Shown: positions 17,166 through 27,219 of the stretch, in pieces
How the letters are laid out: every line of letters begins with the position of its first letter
How positions within the stretch are numbered: the stretch's first letter is position 1
Origin: CAVQYV01 sp963718295 [NCBI: uncultured Methylomirabilota bacterium]
GTDB lineage: Bacteria > Methylomirabilota > Methylomirabilia > CAVQYV01
Direction of reading: 5' to 3'
Assembly: GCA_963718295.1 (NCBI GenBank)
Contig: CAVQYV010000006.1
Coordinates: forward strand, 1 to 64,000
DNA: 64,000 nucleotides
Translations under genes and position numbers: made by a program
Notes under the pieces: model-generated
Database searches by the model: none
What the model saw: the letters and a program-made list of their open reading frames with translations, nothing else
What the model was told of the DNA's origin: nothing

Positions 17166-19784
17166 TTATTTGCCGAAACGCTGCCACCCCTTGGCGAGCT
17201 TCAACATCTCGAACCACAGCACGCAGACCGCTCCCGCCGCCAAGCTCATGGCCAGATCCCCACGGTGAAGAGGGGCGAAGTGAAACAACCTCTGCACGAA
17301 TGGGACAAATAGAGCGAGCGCCAGGAAAGCCGCGGTCCCTCCGACAACCCATCCAAGCGCGGCGTTGGGGACGCGCAGCATGTCAACGGTAGTCCGGGTC
17401 CATGAACGATTGGCGAGAATGATGCTCAGGAATGATACCACCAGGGTCGCGAAGGTGAGCGCCCGTGCCACATCGGGTTGATGGTGGGTCCGTGACAGCA
17501 GAAACACGCCGAGGCATACGGCGAGCACGCTGAATCCCTGGAGCACCGCGAGCCCGATCGTCCCCAGTGAAAACAGCCGTTCCTGGGGACTCCGTGGCGG
17601 ACGCCTCATCACATCCGCTTCCGCCTCCTCCGCCTCGAAGATGAGGGAGCAAGACGGATCGATGATCAACTCGAGGAAGACGATGTGTACCGGGAGCAAC
17701 AGCAGCGGCCACCCGGAGAAGAACACCGGCAGCATGGAGAGCCCCGCAATGGGTACGTGCACTGCAAAGATGAACGCGACCGCCTTCTTGATATTGTCGA
17801 AGATGCGCCGCCCGAGTCGCACCGCAGCCACGATCGACGAAAAATCATCATCGAGGAGCACCAGCGAGGCCGCCTCGCGGGCGACGTCCGTGCCGCGACC
17901 GCCCATGGCGATGCCAATGTGGGCGGCCTTCAGAGCCGGGGCGTCGTTTACCCCATCGCCGGTCATGGCGACAATTTCCTGGTTTGCCTTGAGCGCCTGG
18001 ACGATGCGCAGCTTCTGCTCTGGAACCACCCGGGCGAAAATTTGTACATCCTCAATGCGGCTTGTGAGTTCATCATTCGACATACGCTCGAGCTCAGGGC
18101 CAGTGATGACTGTCCCACAGTTCGTAAAGCCGGCCTGGCGGGCGATATTCTGGGCGGTTGCCGGGTAGTCGCCGGTGATCATGACCACCCGGACTCCGGC
18201 GGCCTGACACTCGGCGACGGCCGCGGACACCGTGGGCCGGAGAGGATCTTCCAGGCCGAGGAGTCCGACGAACTGGAGATCGAAATCATGTTGGTCGTCT
18301 GGGATGTTGCCGGCCTGCGCCTTTCCGCGGGCGACGCCGAGGACCCGAAGCCCCTCAGAAGCCATCACTCCAACCTGGTGCGTGATCGATTCACGACGCT
18401 CCCCAGAGATATGGCACAGCTCGGCAATGGCCTCAGGGGCGCCTTTGGAAGCGACCACAACCTCTTCGCCGTCGCCACAGCTCCATGTATGGCTCACAGC
18501 GAGCAACCTCGGTGTAAGTGGGTACTCCCGAAGAAGGGACCACCCCCGGTGTAACTTCTCGCCCTGTTTGAGGAGGCGGTCTCCGGCCACATTGATGGCC
18601 CGCTCCATCGGGTCGAAGGGATTGCGTTTGCTGGCAAGAACGGCGGTTTCGAGCACCGCGTGCAGATCCTCAGACAGAGCCGTGTCGTTTGAGGCCAGGT
18701 CGGCAGAGCAGCCCTCCGCGACCAGATATCTCAAGGTCATCTGGTTGAGGGTGAGCGTCCCTGTCTTGTCGACACAAAGCACGGTCGCCGCTCCCAGGGT
18801 CTCCACGGCGGGCATGCGGCGGGTCAGCACATTGCTGCGCGAGATCCGCCAGGCCCCAAGGGCGAGGAACACCGTGAGCACAACGGGAAACTCCTCGGGC
18901 AGAGTGGCCATGGCCATCGCGATCCCGGCGAGCAAGCCGTCCTTCCAGACCGCCAGGCCGCCTCCGCGAGTGAGGCCGTAGATGACCACCACCAGGGCGC
19001 AGGCGGAAAGTCCTACCAGGGCGAAGGAACGCACCAGACGAGCGGTCTCTCGTTGGAGTGCCGTCGGCTCCGGCTCAACCTGTTGCAGAGCCTTGCCGAT
19101 CTTGCCTAACTCGGAACGGAGTCCCGTACCCACGACCTCTGCGATCCCCTGGCCCGCTGTGACGAGAGTGCCCGAGAAGACCGACGGCAGGTCATCTCCC
19201 CCGGGGCGGTCGAGGGATTGAGCCGACGTCGAAGGAACCTTGCGTACAGGCACGGATTCTCCCGTGAGCAGCGACTCATCTATGGAAAGGTTAGCTCCGC
19301 ACCGCAGGATCGCGTCCGCCGGTACGCGATCACCCTCTGCCAGGACGATGACGTCGCCCTGCACGACCTCGCGCCCAGGGATGCGTCGATGAGCGCCTCC
19401 ACGGATGACGAGCGCTCGTGGGCTCGAAAGGTCGCGCAGCGCATCGAGGGCATGCTCCGTGCGTCGTTCCTGGATAATGGTGATAGCCATGACCACGAAC
19501 ACGAAGCCGAGCAGCATGAGGGTGTCGGTGGGCTCCCCCATGAACAGGTAGAGGCCACCGGCCACGACCAGCATCAGGAACATCGGCTCGCGGGCAACCT
19601 CTAACGCAATGGACCACAGTCTGCGCTTTTTCTGGGTGGGAAGCTCGTTGACGCCCTCCCGTTCAAGCCTCGTGCGGGCCTCCTCCTCGCTCAGACCAGA
19701 AAAGCCACCAAGGTCAATGCTCGCCGGGGCGCCGCGGCCGGCCGAAGATTCCTGCGATTTCGATGCCATCGACGTTTGACTCAT
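17166..19784 (-). CDS. P-type cation-transporting ATPase (P2 group)
   Basis: An 872-residue pump. I use the ATG at 19784 (MSQTSMASK) because TTTGGAGA precedes it; the longer open frame crosses a terminator. Order of parts: N-terminal cation-ATPase domain (about 25-60), paired transmembrane helices (65-105), actuator motif TGES (174-177), PEEFP in helix 4 (296-300), phosphorylation motif DKTGT (339-343), hinge TGDGVNDAPALKAA, then a block of C-terminal helices. PEEFP-type helix 4 is found in calcium or proton/sodium pumps rather than in soft-metal CPx pumps. Ion choice cannot be fixed by eye. It drives export across the inner membrane. Confidence 0.92.
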   Translation of the reverse strand: MSQTSMASKSQESSAGRGAPASIDLGGFSGLSEEEARTRLEREGVNELPTQKKRRLWSIALEVAREPMFLMLVVAGGLYLFMGEPTDTLMLLGFVFVVMAITIIQERRTEHALDALRDLSSPRALVIRGGAHRRIPGREVVQGDVIVLAEGDRVPADAILRCGANLSIDESLLTGESVPVRKVPSTSAQSLDRPGGDDLPSVFSGTLVTAGQGIAEVVGTGLRSELGKIGKALQQVEPEPTALQRETARLVRSFALVGLSACALVVVIYGLTRGGGLAVWKDGLLAGIAMAMATLPEEFPVVLTVFLALGAWRISRSNVLTRRMPAVETLGAATVLCVDKTGTLTLNQMTLRYLVAEGCSADLASNDTALSEDLHAVLETAVLASKRNPFDPMERAINVAGDRLLKQGEKLHRGWSLLREYPLTPRLLAVSHTWSCGDGEEVVVASKGAPEAIAELCHISGERRESITHQVGVMASEGLRVLGVARGKAQAGNIPDDQHDFDLQFVGLLGLEDPLRPTVSAAVAECQAAGVRVVMITGDYPATAQNIARQAGFTNCGTVITGPELERMSNDELTSRIEDVQIFARVVPEQKLRIVQALKANQEIVAMTGDGVNDAPALKAAHIGIAMGGRGTDVAREAASLVLLDDDFSSIVAAVRLGRRIFDNIKKAVAFIFAVHVPIAGLSMLPVFFSGWPLLLLPVHIVFLELIIDPSCSLIFEAEEAEADVMRRPPRSPQERLFSLGTIGLAVLQGFSVLAVCLGVFLLSRTHHQPDVARALTFATLVVSFLSIILANRSWTRTTVDMLRVPNAALGWVVGGTAAFLALALFVPFVQRLFHFAPLHRGDLAMSLAAGAVCVLWFEMLKLAKGWQRFGK

Positions 19785-20120
19785 GCCATCTCCAAAGTAT
19801 GGTTTAGGGCGGAAGCTATGTGTTCTTGCGTCCCTTTTGTGAACGTGGAAAAAACGCGAGGCCCCGAGGGAATTACTCCACGGGGTCTCGCACTGCGCTA
19901 AAACCGCCGAAGATGGCGGATTGAAATCCGGCTTCCCAAGAAACTCAAAAAATAGAACCTTTACGGCAGTATTTGATTTGCCCTCTACCAAGAAAAAACA
20001 GGGCGGGTTCCTCTGCCTAAACCAACAAGGATCCATCCAAATCCAACTGCCCTGGCGCCGGAGTCGCAAAATGCCCGATAGAAGGACATCATTGCTGAAG
20101 GGAGACAGGGTTTATTGGGA
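19785..20120. other. Intergenic stretch with a terminator
   Basis: 336 bases between the outer-membrane channel gene and the P-type ATPase gene. It holds the terminator at 19849-19891 and small hairpins near 19901-19930 (CCGCC/GGCGG, GGATT/AATCC). No gene seen. Confidence 0.6.
19849..19891 (-). terminator. Intrinsic terminator of the macAB-channel operon
   Basis: On the minus strand GCGAGACCCCG and CGGGGCCTCGC form an 11-pair stem with one G-T pair and a 14-base loop, followed by GTTTTTT. It lies about 230 bases past the outer-membrane channel stop and ahead of the P-type ATPase start, so it separates the two units. Confidence 0.75.
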
Positions 20121-21632
20121 TTATGGGGTAGGGAGACTGTCCATGATGGATGGATAGGGGGTGCCTTTTCCCGGCTGTGGCTCCTCCTCCCACCCCCCGC
20201 CAAGGGCCTTGTATAAGGCAATCAGGTTGGTGGTCAGGTTGCGGGTACTCTGGACCAGGGAATCCTCTGATTGAAAGAGCGTGCCCTGGAATAGCAGAAC
20301 GGCCAAAAAATCGGTCCGCCCGGCGATGTAGCGCTTCATGGCCAGGTCCACCGCCCTGGCATTGTTCTCTGCCGCATCCGTTAGCGATTTGCGGCGCTCC
20401 AGCTCCTTGGCGTAGGCAACCAGGGCGGTCTCGACCTCCTTCAGGGCCGTGAGGACCGTCTTTTCATAGGCGATGAGGGCCTGCTCCTCAAGCGCATTCT
20501 GGACCTGGATGTTCCACCAGATCCGGCCCCCGGCAAAGATCGGCCAACTGACCGAGGGGCCGAACGACCAGACGCGGCTGCTCCAGTTCGCCAGGGAGCT
20601 CAAGTCACTGCTCGAAAAGCCGAAGGCGCCGGTGAGGGAAAACTTCGGAAACAGGTCTGCCGTCGCAACGCCGATGCGGGCGGTGGCGGCATGGATCTGA
20701 GCCTCGGCCCTGCGGATGTCGGGGCGCCGGCGGATGAGATCCGAGGGGAGACCCACCGGGATCTCGGGCGGGGCGGGAGGAATCGGCGTCTCGGTGGCGA
20801 GCTCCCGGAGGAGAGCGCCGGGCTCGCGGCCCAACAAGACGCTGAGGCTGTAAATGGCGCCCTGGGCCGCCGACTCCAACGAGGGTATCTGGGACTCTGT
20901 GGTAGCCACTTGGGCCTGAGCGCTGGCCACATCCAGGGCACTCACAAAACCAGCCTCAAAACGCTTGCGGGTGATCTCGGCGGTATGCCGCTGAGCTTTA
21001 AGGTTCTTTTGGGCAATGGCGATCTGTTGCTGGAACCCTCGAAGGTTGAAATAATTGGTACCGACCTCGGCCGCGAGGGTCACCAGAACATCGCGGCGAT
21101 CCTCCACGCTGGCCTGGATATCGGCATTCGAGGCTTCGATGTTGCGCCTCACACCTCCGAAGATGTCGAGCTCCCAGGCGGCGTCCAGGCCGGCTTGAAA
21201 CAGGTCTCGCGCAGCGACGGTTGTGCTGGAGGGAGATCCTGCCATGCTTGAAGAAGCCGAGGGTGATGAACCATCATAACTGCGGGCGTAATTGGCAGAA
21301 GCATCTACTTGAGGCCAGAAACCTGCGGCCACGACCCCCCGTGAGGCCCTGGCCTGGCGAACACGACCCTCCGCCAGTCGCAAATCCAGGTTAGACTCGA
21401 CCGCCCTTCCTATCAGAGATGAGAGAACCGGATCGTTAAAGGTGTTCCACCACTGGACGAGCTCGACCGGAGGGGATGGTGTGATGCGGGCAGCGGAAAC
21501 AGCGGCAGCCCCCGTTCCGCTCCAGGCGTCAGGAACATGGGATTCCGGCGGGCGGTAGTCAGGACCCACGGTGCAGCCTGCCCATGTCAGCAGCCAGATC
21601 CCCTGCATGCATATCGCACCGATGCGCTTCAT
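20121..21632 (-). CDS. Outer-membrane efflux channel lipoprotein, NodT/OprM type
   Basis: A 503-residue RND/ABC efflux outer-membrane factor. The signal peptide MKRIGAICMQGIWLLTWAGC ends in a lipobox, and CTVGPDYRPP is the standard mature start. Two OEP repeats follow (WWNTFNDPVLSSLIGRAVES near residue 60; PSDLIRRRPDIRRAEAQIHA near residue 280). The last residues (LTTNLIALYKALGGGWEEE) are typical. I choose the ATG at 21632 for the signal; an earlier ATG at 21725 overlaps the macB stop and would add 31 residues. It should complete a MacA-MacB-channel pump spanning both membranes. Confidence 0.92.
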   Translation of the reverse strand: MKRIGAICMQGIWLLTWAGCTVGPDYRPPESHVPDAWSGTGAAAVSAARITPSPPVELVQWWNTFNDPVLSSLIGRAVESNLDLRLAEGRVRQARASRGVVAAGFWPQVDASANYARSYDGSSPSASSSMAGSPSSTTVAARDLFQAGLDAAWELDIFGGVRRNIEASNADIQASVEDRRDVLVTLAAEVGTNYFNLRGFQQQIAIAQKNLKAQRHTAEITRKRFEAGFVSALDVASAQAQVATTESQIPSLESAAQGAIYSLSVLLGREPGALLRELATETPIPPAPPEIPVGLPSDLIRRRPDIRRAEAQIHAATARIGVATADLFPKFSLTGAFGFSSSDLSSLANWSSRVWSFGPSVSWPIFAGGRIWWNIQVQNALEEQALIAYEKTVLTALKEVETALVAYAKELERRKSLTDAAENNARAVDLAMKRYIAGRTDFLAVLLFQGTLFQSEDSLVQSTRNLTTNLIALYKALGGGWEEEPQPGKGTPYPSIMDSLPTP

Positions 21633-21717
21633 TCTTTGCCAGCGGCGACCTCGATCTACAACCGTCAGCACCTCCGGCCCTACTCCGGTCGAGCGGAGGG
21701 GTAGATTTCGGTCCCGG

Positions 21718-23901
21718 TCATTCATAGCGCAACGCGATGATGGGATCGAACCGCGAGGCCTTCCAGGCGGGATAATAACCAAAAGTGATGCCCACCGCAG
21801 CGGAAATGGCGAAGGCGGCCAGTATGGCGTCCAGGGAGAGCTCCGTCGGCCAGTTGAGCAAGGCCTTGACCAAGTAAGATGCGCCCCGGCCCACCAGGAT
21901 CCCGGCGGCTCCGCCGCAGAAGCACAAAACCACGGATTCCAGCAGGAATTGCTGCAAGATGTTGCCGCCCCGGGCGCCAACGGCCATCCTCAATCCGATC
22001 TCCCGCGTCCGCTCCGTCACCGAGACGAGCATGATGTTCATGATACCCACCCCGCCCACCAGGAGGGATATCAGCGCCACTGCCAGGAGGAGCTTGGTCA
22101 TCATAGTTGCCGTGGAAGACAGGGCCTTGGTGATCTCGGTCATATCCCGGATGTTGAAATCGTCCAATTCGCCCGAGCCGATTCGGTGCCGTTCCCGAAG
22201 CAAACCATTGATCTGCCCCATGGCAGCAGGGATGTCTGCCGTGGACCGGGCCGCTGCGAGGATCTGGTCCACGTTGATGAACCTCACCGGCAGAGGCGTG
22301 TCGGCTGCCTGGGTCGAGGAGGCGGGGGGATAAAGGCTGGTCTGGGTGGTGGGGTAGATCTGGTCGATTGTGTTGGTCTGCGACGAGGTGGAAGACCCTG
22401 AGGAGGCACTCTGGTTGACATTCGCCACCGATGTGCCGGCTACCCGATACTTGATGGCCGTCCAGGGCGCCAACAGTATATCATCCTGATCCATCCCCAT
22501 CATGCTGGCGCCTTTGCTGCTCAGGATCCCGATGACCCTGAAGGGGACATTTCGAATCCGCACCTCTTTCCCGAGGGGCGGTTCACCCTGGAAAAGTTCC
22601 CGGACCAACCTCTGGCCCAACAGGCACACACTACTTCCATTGCGAACATCACGGTCCGTGAAGGCCTCGCCCTCGGATAGGCTCCATTCCCGAACTTCCA
22701 GGAAGGCGGGAGTGGAGCCATAGATAAAGGTGGGGACCCAGTTGCGGTTCCCATAGACGACCTGCGTCCGAGCCCGCACGACAGGAGCTGCAGCCCGCAC
22801 CGCGGGACACTCCCGCGCGATGGCCTCGCTGTCTTCAGGGGTCAGTGTCATCACACTCCCCGCCCCGAAGCTCACACCGCCACTGGAGGCAGTACCCGGC
22901 AGAATCAGGAGATTGCTGGCCCCCATGCTGGCGATCGTCCGCTGGATGGAGGTCGCGGAGCCACGACCGATCTCCATCATGGCGATGACCGCTGCCACCC
23001 CGATGATGATCCCCAGGGTCGTCAGGGCGGCCCGCCCGATATTGCGCCGAAGACCGGTCAGGGCGGTGCGGAACATGCGATTGATTCGAACCCGGGACCG
23101 GGTTCTTCTTGCCGGGGCACGCCCTGGATGGGGTGGCTGGCCAATCTCTGAAGCACCCTGGGGATTCGGCTCTGCCTCGATCACCCCGTCCCGTATCTGG
23201 ATGGTCCGTTTCGCCCACCGTGCGATGTTCGGGTCATGGGTCACCAGGATGATGGTCACCCCTTCTTTCTCGTTGAGCTCTTGAAAGATGCGCAACACCT
23301 CCTCGCTGGTGGAGGAGTCGAGGTTTCCGGTGGGTTCATCGGCGAACAACAAGGAGGGGTGGTTGATCAGGGCTCGGGCAATGGCCACCCGCTGCTGCTG
23401 CCCGCCGGAAAGCTGAGAGGGCTCCTGGCCGAGATGGTCCCCTAAACCCACCTTTCGCAGCAATCCCTCCGCCCGCTCGCGAGTGTCCGGGTTCGAGCGG
23501 TGATCCGCGGCATAGGAGAGCGGCATCATGACATTCTCCCGGGCGCTGGTGCGGGGGAGCAAGTTGAAGTTCTGGAACACAAAGCCGATCTTTTGGTTGC
23601 GCAGCAAGGCCCGCTCGTCAGCGGACAATTCCCCCACTTCTTGCCCATCCAGCCAGTAGTGCCCTGAGGTCGGGTGATCCATGCACCCCAATATATTCAT
23701 GAGCGTGGTCTTCCCCGATCCCGAGGCCCCCATGAGGGCCACGAACTCCCCCTGAGAGATGTGCAAGGAGATGCCTCGAAGCACAGGCACGTCGACCTCG
23801 CCCATGTGATAGGTCTTGTGGATGTCTTGCAGCTCAATCAGTTCCACCGCGTGTTTTTCCAATTTTCGAAATGCCTTTTTTGGGTAAAGATCTATGGCCA
23901 T
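21718..23901 (-). CDS. macB: MacB-type ABC transporter, fused ATPase and permease
   Basis: A 727-residue fusion. The ATPase half has Walker [10 protein letters not shown] (58-66), signature LSGGQ (164-168) and Walker B LLFADEP (184-190). The permease half starts near residue 270 with a first helix ([19 protein letters not shown]), then a large periplasmic domain, then three helices near the end, the MacB topology. A Ser/Thr-rich stretch ([13 protein letters not shown]) in the periplasmic domain is unusual. The start overlaps the macA stop by one base, and the channel gene follows at once. MacAB-type pumps export macrolides, lipopeptides, peptides or siderophores; the cargo here is not known. 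The first 20 residues are longer than in typical MacB. Confidence 0.92.
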   Translation of the reverse strand: MAIDLYPKKAFRKLEKHAVELIELQDIHKTYHMGEVDVPVLRGISLHISQGEFVALMGASGSGKTTLMNILGCMDHPTSGHYWLDGQEVGELSADERALLRNQKIGFVFQNFNLLPRTSARENVMMPLSYAADHRSNPDTRERAEGLLRKVGLGDHLGQEPSQLSGGQQQRVAIARALINHPSLLFADEPTGNLDSSTSEEVLRIFQELNEKEGVTIILVTHDPNIARWAKRTIQIRDGVIEAEPNPQGASEIGQPPHPGRAPARRTRSRVRINRMFRTALTGLRRNIGRAALTTLGIIIGVAAVIAMMEIGRGSATSIQRTIASMGASNLLILPGTASSGGVSFGAGSVMTLTPEDSEAIARECPAVRAAAPVVRARTQVVYGNRNWVPTFIYGSTPAFLEVREWSLSEGEAFTDRDVRNGSSVCLLGQRLVRELFQGEPPLGKEVRIRNVPFRVIGILSSKGASMMGMDQDDILLAPWTAIKYRVAGTSVANVNQSASSGSSTSSQTNTIDQIYPTTQTSLYPPASSTQAADTPLPVRFINVDQILAAARSTADIPAAMGQINGLLRERHRIGSGELDDFNIRDMTEITKALSSTATMMTKLLLAVALISLLVGGVGIMNIMLVSVTERTREIGLRMAVGARGGNILQQFLLESVVLCFCGGAAGILVGRGASYLVKALLNWPTELSLDAILAAFAISAAVGITFGYYPAWKASRFDPIIALRYE

Positions 23902-25271
23902 CAGCGGGCTGGCGGACGTCCTCGCCCGGGCAATTGAGGGGTGAACGGGCTGGGAGGAGATGAGGAGCCCTGAGACTCCTTCCCTGGATTCTCTTTCCGT
24001 TGTTCGCCTATCACGACTTGGGACCCCTCTTTGAGTTCTTCGCTCTGAATCTCTGTCATGGTGCCATCGGTCAAGCCGATTCGGACGGAGACCGGCCGCA
24101 CGAAGACCCCACTGGGAATCCAGACGACTCCGGGCGTATACTCCTGTTGGCTGAGATGGCCAGGGCTTGGGGCGCCGGCCCCCCCGGCCGGCGTCATACC
24201 CTGCCGACCTCGGCTATCCGGAGCTATCTGCTCCGGCTGAGGCGCCCAGCGCAGGACAGCGTTGGGCACCCGCAACACGTTGTTGCGACGGCTCAGAATG
24301 AATTTCACGTTGGCAGTCAGGTAGGGCAACAGTTTGCCGCTGGAATTATCCGTGATGACCTCCACCGTATAAGTGACCACATTCTGGGTCATCGAGGCGT
24401 TCAGCCGAATTTTTCCCACTTCGCCCTGAAAGACCTGGCCGGGGTGGGCATCGACGGTGAAGGTGACCGCCTGACCTGGGCGGACGCTGCCGGTATCCGC
24501 CTCGTTCACCGCAACCCAAACCTGCATGCGTTTGAGGTCCTTGGCGATCAGAAAGAGGCTGGGCGCGTTCAGGCTGGCAACTACGGTCTGGCCGATGTTC
24601 ACCCTGCGGTCGATGATGACGCCCCTCACCGGCGATTTAATGGTGCAATAATCCAAATTTTGCTGCGCCCTCCTCAGGGTAGCCTGGATCTGTGTGACTG
24701 CGTCCTTGGCCTGCACCAGTGCAGCTTTGCCGACCGCTAAGTTGGCTTTTGCTACCTGATACCCCGAAACGGACGCATCGTAGTCGCTCTCCGAGAGAGC
24801 CTCGGATGGACCCAGCTTCTGGGCTCTTTTCCAATCGCGCTCCGCCTGGAAGAGCTTGGCTTCCAACTGTCCCAAATCGGCCTGAGCCCGCAGTATTCCT
24901 GCCTTGGCCTGCTCCAGTTGAGCCTTGACCTGAGCTGCCTCAGCGGCGTACAGAGAGTCATCGATCTGGGCCAATACCGTCCCTTGCTCCACCATGGAGC
25001 CATAGTCAACCGTTTTGCCGGAGCGATCTTTTCCAAAGGCCACGATCCTTCCCGCAACCTGGGCTCCGACATCGATCACCTCTTCCGGTTCCACCGTACC
25101 GGTGGCACTGATGGTCGCCACCAGATCGCCGCGCTCGACCAAAACGGTGCGAAAGAGGACCTGGGGCGCATGGTTTCGCTTGAGATACCAAAAGGCTCCC
25201 AACACCAGGATAGCCACAACGATCAGCCCAATAACCAGGAGCTTAATCAAGCGCTTTATGTTCAATTGCAT
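23901..25271 (-). CDS. macA: MacA-type periplasmic adaptor (HlyD family)
   Basis: A 456-residue membrane-fusion protein. One N-terminal transmembrane anchor (LIKLLVIGLIVVAILVLGAF, residues 8-27) is followed by a biotinyl-lipoyl half motif (GTVEPEEVIDVGAQVAGRIV), a long alpha-helical hairpin (AQVKAQLEQAKAGILRAQAD), the second lipoyl half (DYCTIKSPVRGVIIDRRVNI) and beta-barrel domains. The C-terminal 80 residues have an inserted low-complexity GGAGAPSPG segment and a Pro/Ser-rich end. It links MacB to the outer-membrane channel. First gene of the operon; a structured inverted repeat at 25310-25346 stands before it. Confidence 0.92.
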   Translation of the reverse strand: MQLNIKRLIKLLVIGLIVVAILVLGAFWYLKRNHAPQVLFRTVLVERGDLVATISATGTVEPEEVIDVGAQVAGRIVAFGKDRSGKTVDYGSMVEQGTVLAQIDDSLYAAEAAQVKAQLEQAKAGILRAQADLGQLEAKLFQAERDWKRAQKLGPSEALSESDYDASVSGYQVAKANLAVGKAALVQAKDAVTQIQATLRRAQQNLDYCTIKSPVRGVIIDRRVNIGQTVVASLNAPSLFLIAKDLKRMQVWVAVNEADTGSVRPGQAVTFTVDAHPGQVFQGEVGKIRLNASMTQNVVTYTVEVITDNSSGKLLPYLTANVKFILSRRNNVLRVPNAVLRWAPQPEQIAPDSRGRQGMTPAGGAGAPSPGHLSQQEYTPGVVWIPSGVFVRPVSVRIGLTDGTMTEIQSEELKEGSQVVIGEQRKENPGKESQGSSSPPSPFTPQLPGRGRPPAR

Positions 25272-25309
25272 AATCCCTTTCAGGTGCCCCCATCGTGCCG
25301 CTTGCCGCC

Positions 25310-25346
25310 TTTTGTTGCCGGTTATGACCGGACGGGAGCAACAAAA
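25310..25346. promoter_or_regulatory. Structured inverted repeat upstream of macA
   Basis: TTTTGTTG-CCGGT-TATG-ACCGG then a 7-base bulge then CAACAAAA. The outer eight-base arms and inner five-base arms are both perfect complements. It is about 40 bases before the macA ATG. It could be an operator for a regulator of the pump or a leader hairpin. Confidence 0.45.
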
Positions 25347-25774
25347 TAGTAAAATGGTGAGGCCTTAGCCCGAAGAGAGCCATTTTGGCGCATCAGATCA
25401 GGCGAGAGGCGATGGAGCACAGAATGAGGGACGGAACGAATAGACCTGGCTATCAAGCGCCAGGGGTCTAATACCCTCATCCTTTTGGGAAATCTTACTC
25501 CAAAAAGGCGTAAAAAACAACTTCAAGCTGGACTTGCGGAGGATCCTCTTGCAGCCATTGGCCCCAGAAGGCCTCTGGTCAACCGTCTTGGCCCAATGTT
25601 CAACATCAACAGGGAGGTTTTCTTTTCGGCAGGCCCCATCCCAGTCTTTGGCAATTGATCTCTTGAGGACATGCTGAGGGGATAGAACCATCGGTAACGT
25701 AGGTACCAGGACCGAGAGCGGAGGGTCGCCGAAATGAACCCAATAAGTTGTTTTAGAATCAACGTCCCCCATCT

Positions 25775-25802
25775 TGTCAGAGCCAGGCGTCTCATTCTGA
25801 CA
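25775..25802. repeat. Inverted repeat directly after the THUMP methyltransferase stop
   Basis: TGTCAGA (25775-25781) and TCTGACA (25796-25802) are perfect seven-base arms around a 14-base loop, two bases past the stop codon at 25805. There is no U-run, so it is not a standard terminator. It may protect the 3' end of the transcript. Confidence 0.35.
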
Positions 25803-25804
25803 TA

Positions 25805-26965
25805 TTACGGCATGTCCGTTTTCTTCTTCCTGCTGCCCTCGTACAACTCATACTCCAGGAGCCTGCATTCTATACCGCTGTTAAAGAAAGGAATCCTTCG
25901 TTTGGCTCTCAACCCCACCTTCTTTGCCAGGTCAAGGTTTCCCGTGAAAAGATATCCGGTATATCCCCCGCACTTCTGCTTGAAGTAATCGCCGATCCCC
26001 TGGTACACGCCCTCCAGCTCTTTGACCTTTCCCATTCTTTCTCCATATCCCGGGTTGAGGATTACGATCCCTCCCCCGTCAGGAACGGTCGTCTCGGAAT
26101 AATCACATACGGCGAATTCGATCAGATGCCCCACACCGGCAGCCGCTGCATTTTTCCTGGCTGCCTCCACCGCCCCTCTCCGAATATCGGTAGCGATGAT
26201 CCTGCAACCCACCGTCTTCTTTTCCTCTTTTGTCGCTTGGGTGCGCACGTCGTTCCAGAGGGATTCCTTGAATCCCTTGAGATGCATGAACGCGTAATTA
26301 TTCCTCAATAGCCCGGAAGCCCTGTTCAGGCCTGCCAGGGAAGCTTCTATGGCCAGGGTGCCGCTGCCGCACATGGGATTGATGAAATGGCCGCTCCCGT
26401 TCCATCCTGAAGCCATGATCAGGGCAGCGGCCAGGGTCTCCTGCATGGGTGCTATCAGGGGGATCTTTCTGTACCCGCGCCGGGAGAGGGGTTCCCCCGA
26501 GGTATCCAAATACAGGGAGCAGTGATCCTCCTTCCAGTAGAGGTTCACTACGGCCCTGTCTTGATCCGGACCTGAATCGGGACGCTGCCCGCACTTTTCC
26601 TTGATCCGGTCCACGATGGCATCCTTACACTTTACATTTGCAAACCGTGAGTCCCTGATGCTGGGATTGTCCACGCTGGATGTTACACAGACGTATCCAT
26701 CCTCGGGTATATACTCCTCCCACGCGATCTCCCACACTGCGTGATAGAGGGCATCGACGTCACGGGCAGCGAATTCCTTGAGGAGAAATAGGACGCGATG
26801 TCCCGTGCGGAGCCGAAGATTGAGCCGCAGGGTATCGTCGATCGTCCCCTCGGTTGCTATGCCCGCAATAGTTTCAGACAACACCGGAAATCCCAGCAGT
26901 AGGATCTCTTCCTTCAAGAAGGGGGTGATCCCCTTGGCACAAGTGATCAGAATCCTCTTTTTCAA
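25805..26965 (-). CDS. THUMP-domain class I RNA methyltransferase, RlmL/Trm14 type
   Basis: A 386-residue SAM enzyme. The start is a TTG at 26965 overlapping the upstream stop (TTGA); a longer frame would swallow the 61-residue gene upstream. The N-terminal half is THUMP-like (LITCAKGITPFLKEEILLLG). The catalytic half has INPMCGSGTLAIEASLAGL (motif I) and VILNPGYGERMGKVKEL (motif IV). Motif IV normally reads NPPYG in N2-guanine methyltransferases; here the second Pro is Gly. Likely methylates guanine in 23S rRNA or tRNA. Ends an operon that runs down from WYL or beyond. Confidence 0.88.
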   Translation of the reverse strand: MKKRILITCAKGITPFLKEEILLLGFPVLSETIAGIATEGTIDDTLRLNLRLRTGHRVLFLLKEFAARDVDALYHAVWEIAWEEYIPEDGYVCVTSSVDNPSIRDSRFANVKCKDAIVDRIKEKCGQRPDSGPDQDRAVVNLYWKEDHCSLYLDTSGEPLSRRGYRKIPLIAPMQETLAAALIMASGWNGSGHFINPMCGSGTLAIEASLAGLNRASGLLRNNYAFMHLKGFKESLWNDVRTQATKEEKKTVGCRIIATDIRRGAVEAARKNAAAAGVGHLIEFAVCDYSETTVPDGGGIVILNPGYGERMGKVKELEGVYQGIGDYFKQKCGGYTGYLFTGNLDLAKKVGLRAKRRIPFFNSGIECRLLEYELYEGSRKKKTDMP

Positions 26966-27147
26966 TCTCTGGCGCCTTCGCCTTTCAATTCCTCCGGGGT
27001 GCGCTCTTCCAGCCAAAGCTTGCAGACGTTCTTCCATCCGATGGGGCGCCACTTCTTGAAGGCCGCTTTCAACTCGTCCACAGTTTGGGCTTCACGAAGG
27101 TCTTGTTGGGCAGCCTTCAAGTCGTCAAGAGATGCGATTGCGGGCAT
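26962..27147 (-). CDS. Small conserved-looking protein of 61 residues, unknown function
   Basis: A strong GGAGGAAACC ribosome site precedes the ATG, and the stop overlaps the next start by four bases, so it is very likely translated. The sequence is highly charged with two helices (ASLDDLKAAQQDLREAQTVD) and a Trp-rich centre (FKKWRPIGWKNVCKLWLEE). No domain recognised. Coupled to a THUMP methyltransferase. Confidence 0.7.
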   Translation of the reverse strand: MPAIASLDDLKAAQQDLREAQTVDELKAAFKKWRPIGWKNVCKLWLEERTPEELKGEGARD

Positions 27148-27219
27148 GGTTTCCTCCGTCCGTCGAAGTCAAAGCGGAACCAGTTCAACCTATCAATCTT
27201 CCCCTGGGTGCATTCCATT

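Larger units (their letters stand above)
25272..25804. other. Intergenic stretch of 533 bases, no supported gene
   Basis: Lies between the THUMP methyltransferase stop and the macA start. It contains the inverted repeats at 25310-25346 and 25775-25802. Two overlapping minus-strand open frames (25398-25772 and 25523-25795) have no motif I recognise and look out of register with each other. Possibly the remains of a decayed gene. Confidence 0.5.

Noticed and set aside
23085-23105. tRNA-like GATTCGAACCCGGGAC sequence
   Set aside because: Lies inside macB coding sequence and no acceptor or anticodon arms are found around it.
25398-25795. Two overlapping minus-strand open frames of 124 and 90 codons
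   Set aside because: No motif or convincing ribosome site, and they compete for the same bases; listed only as part of the intergenic stretch.
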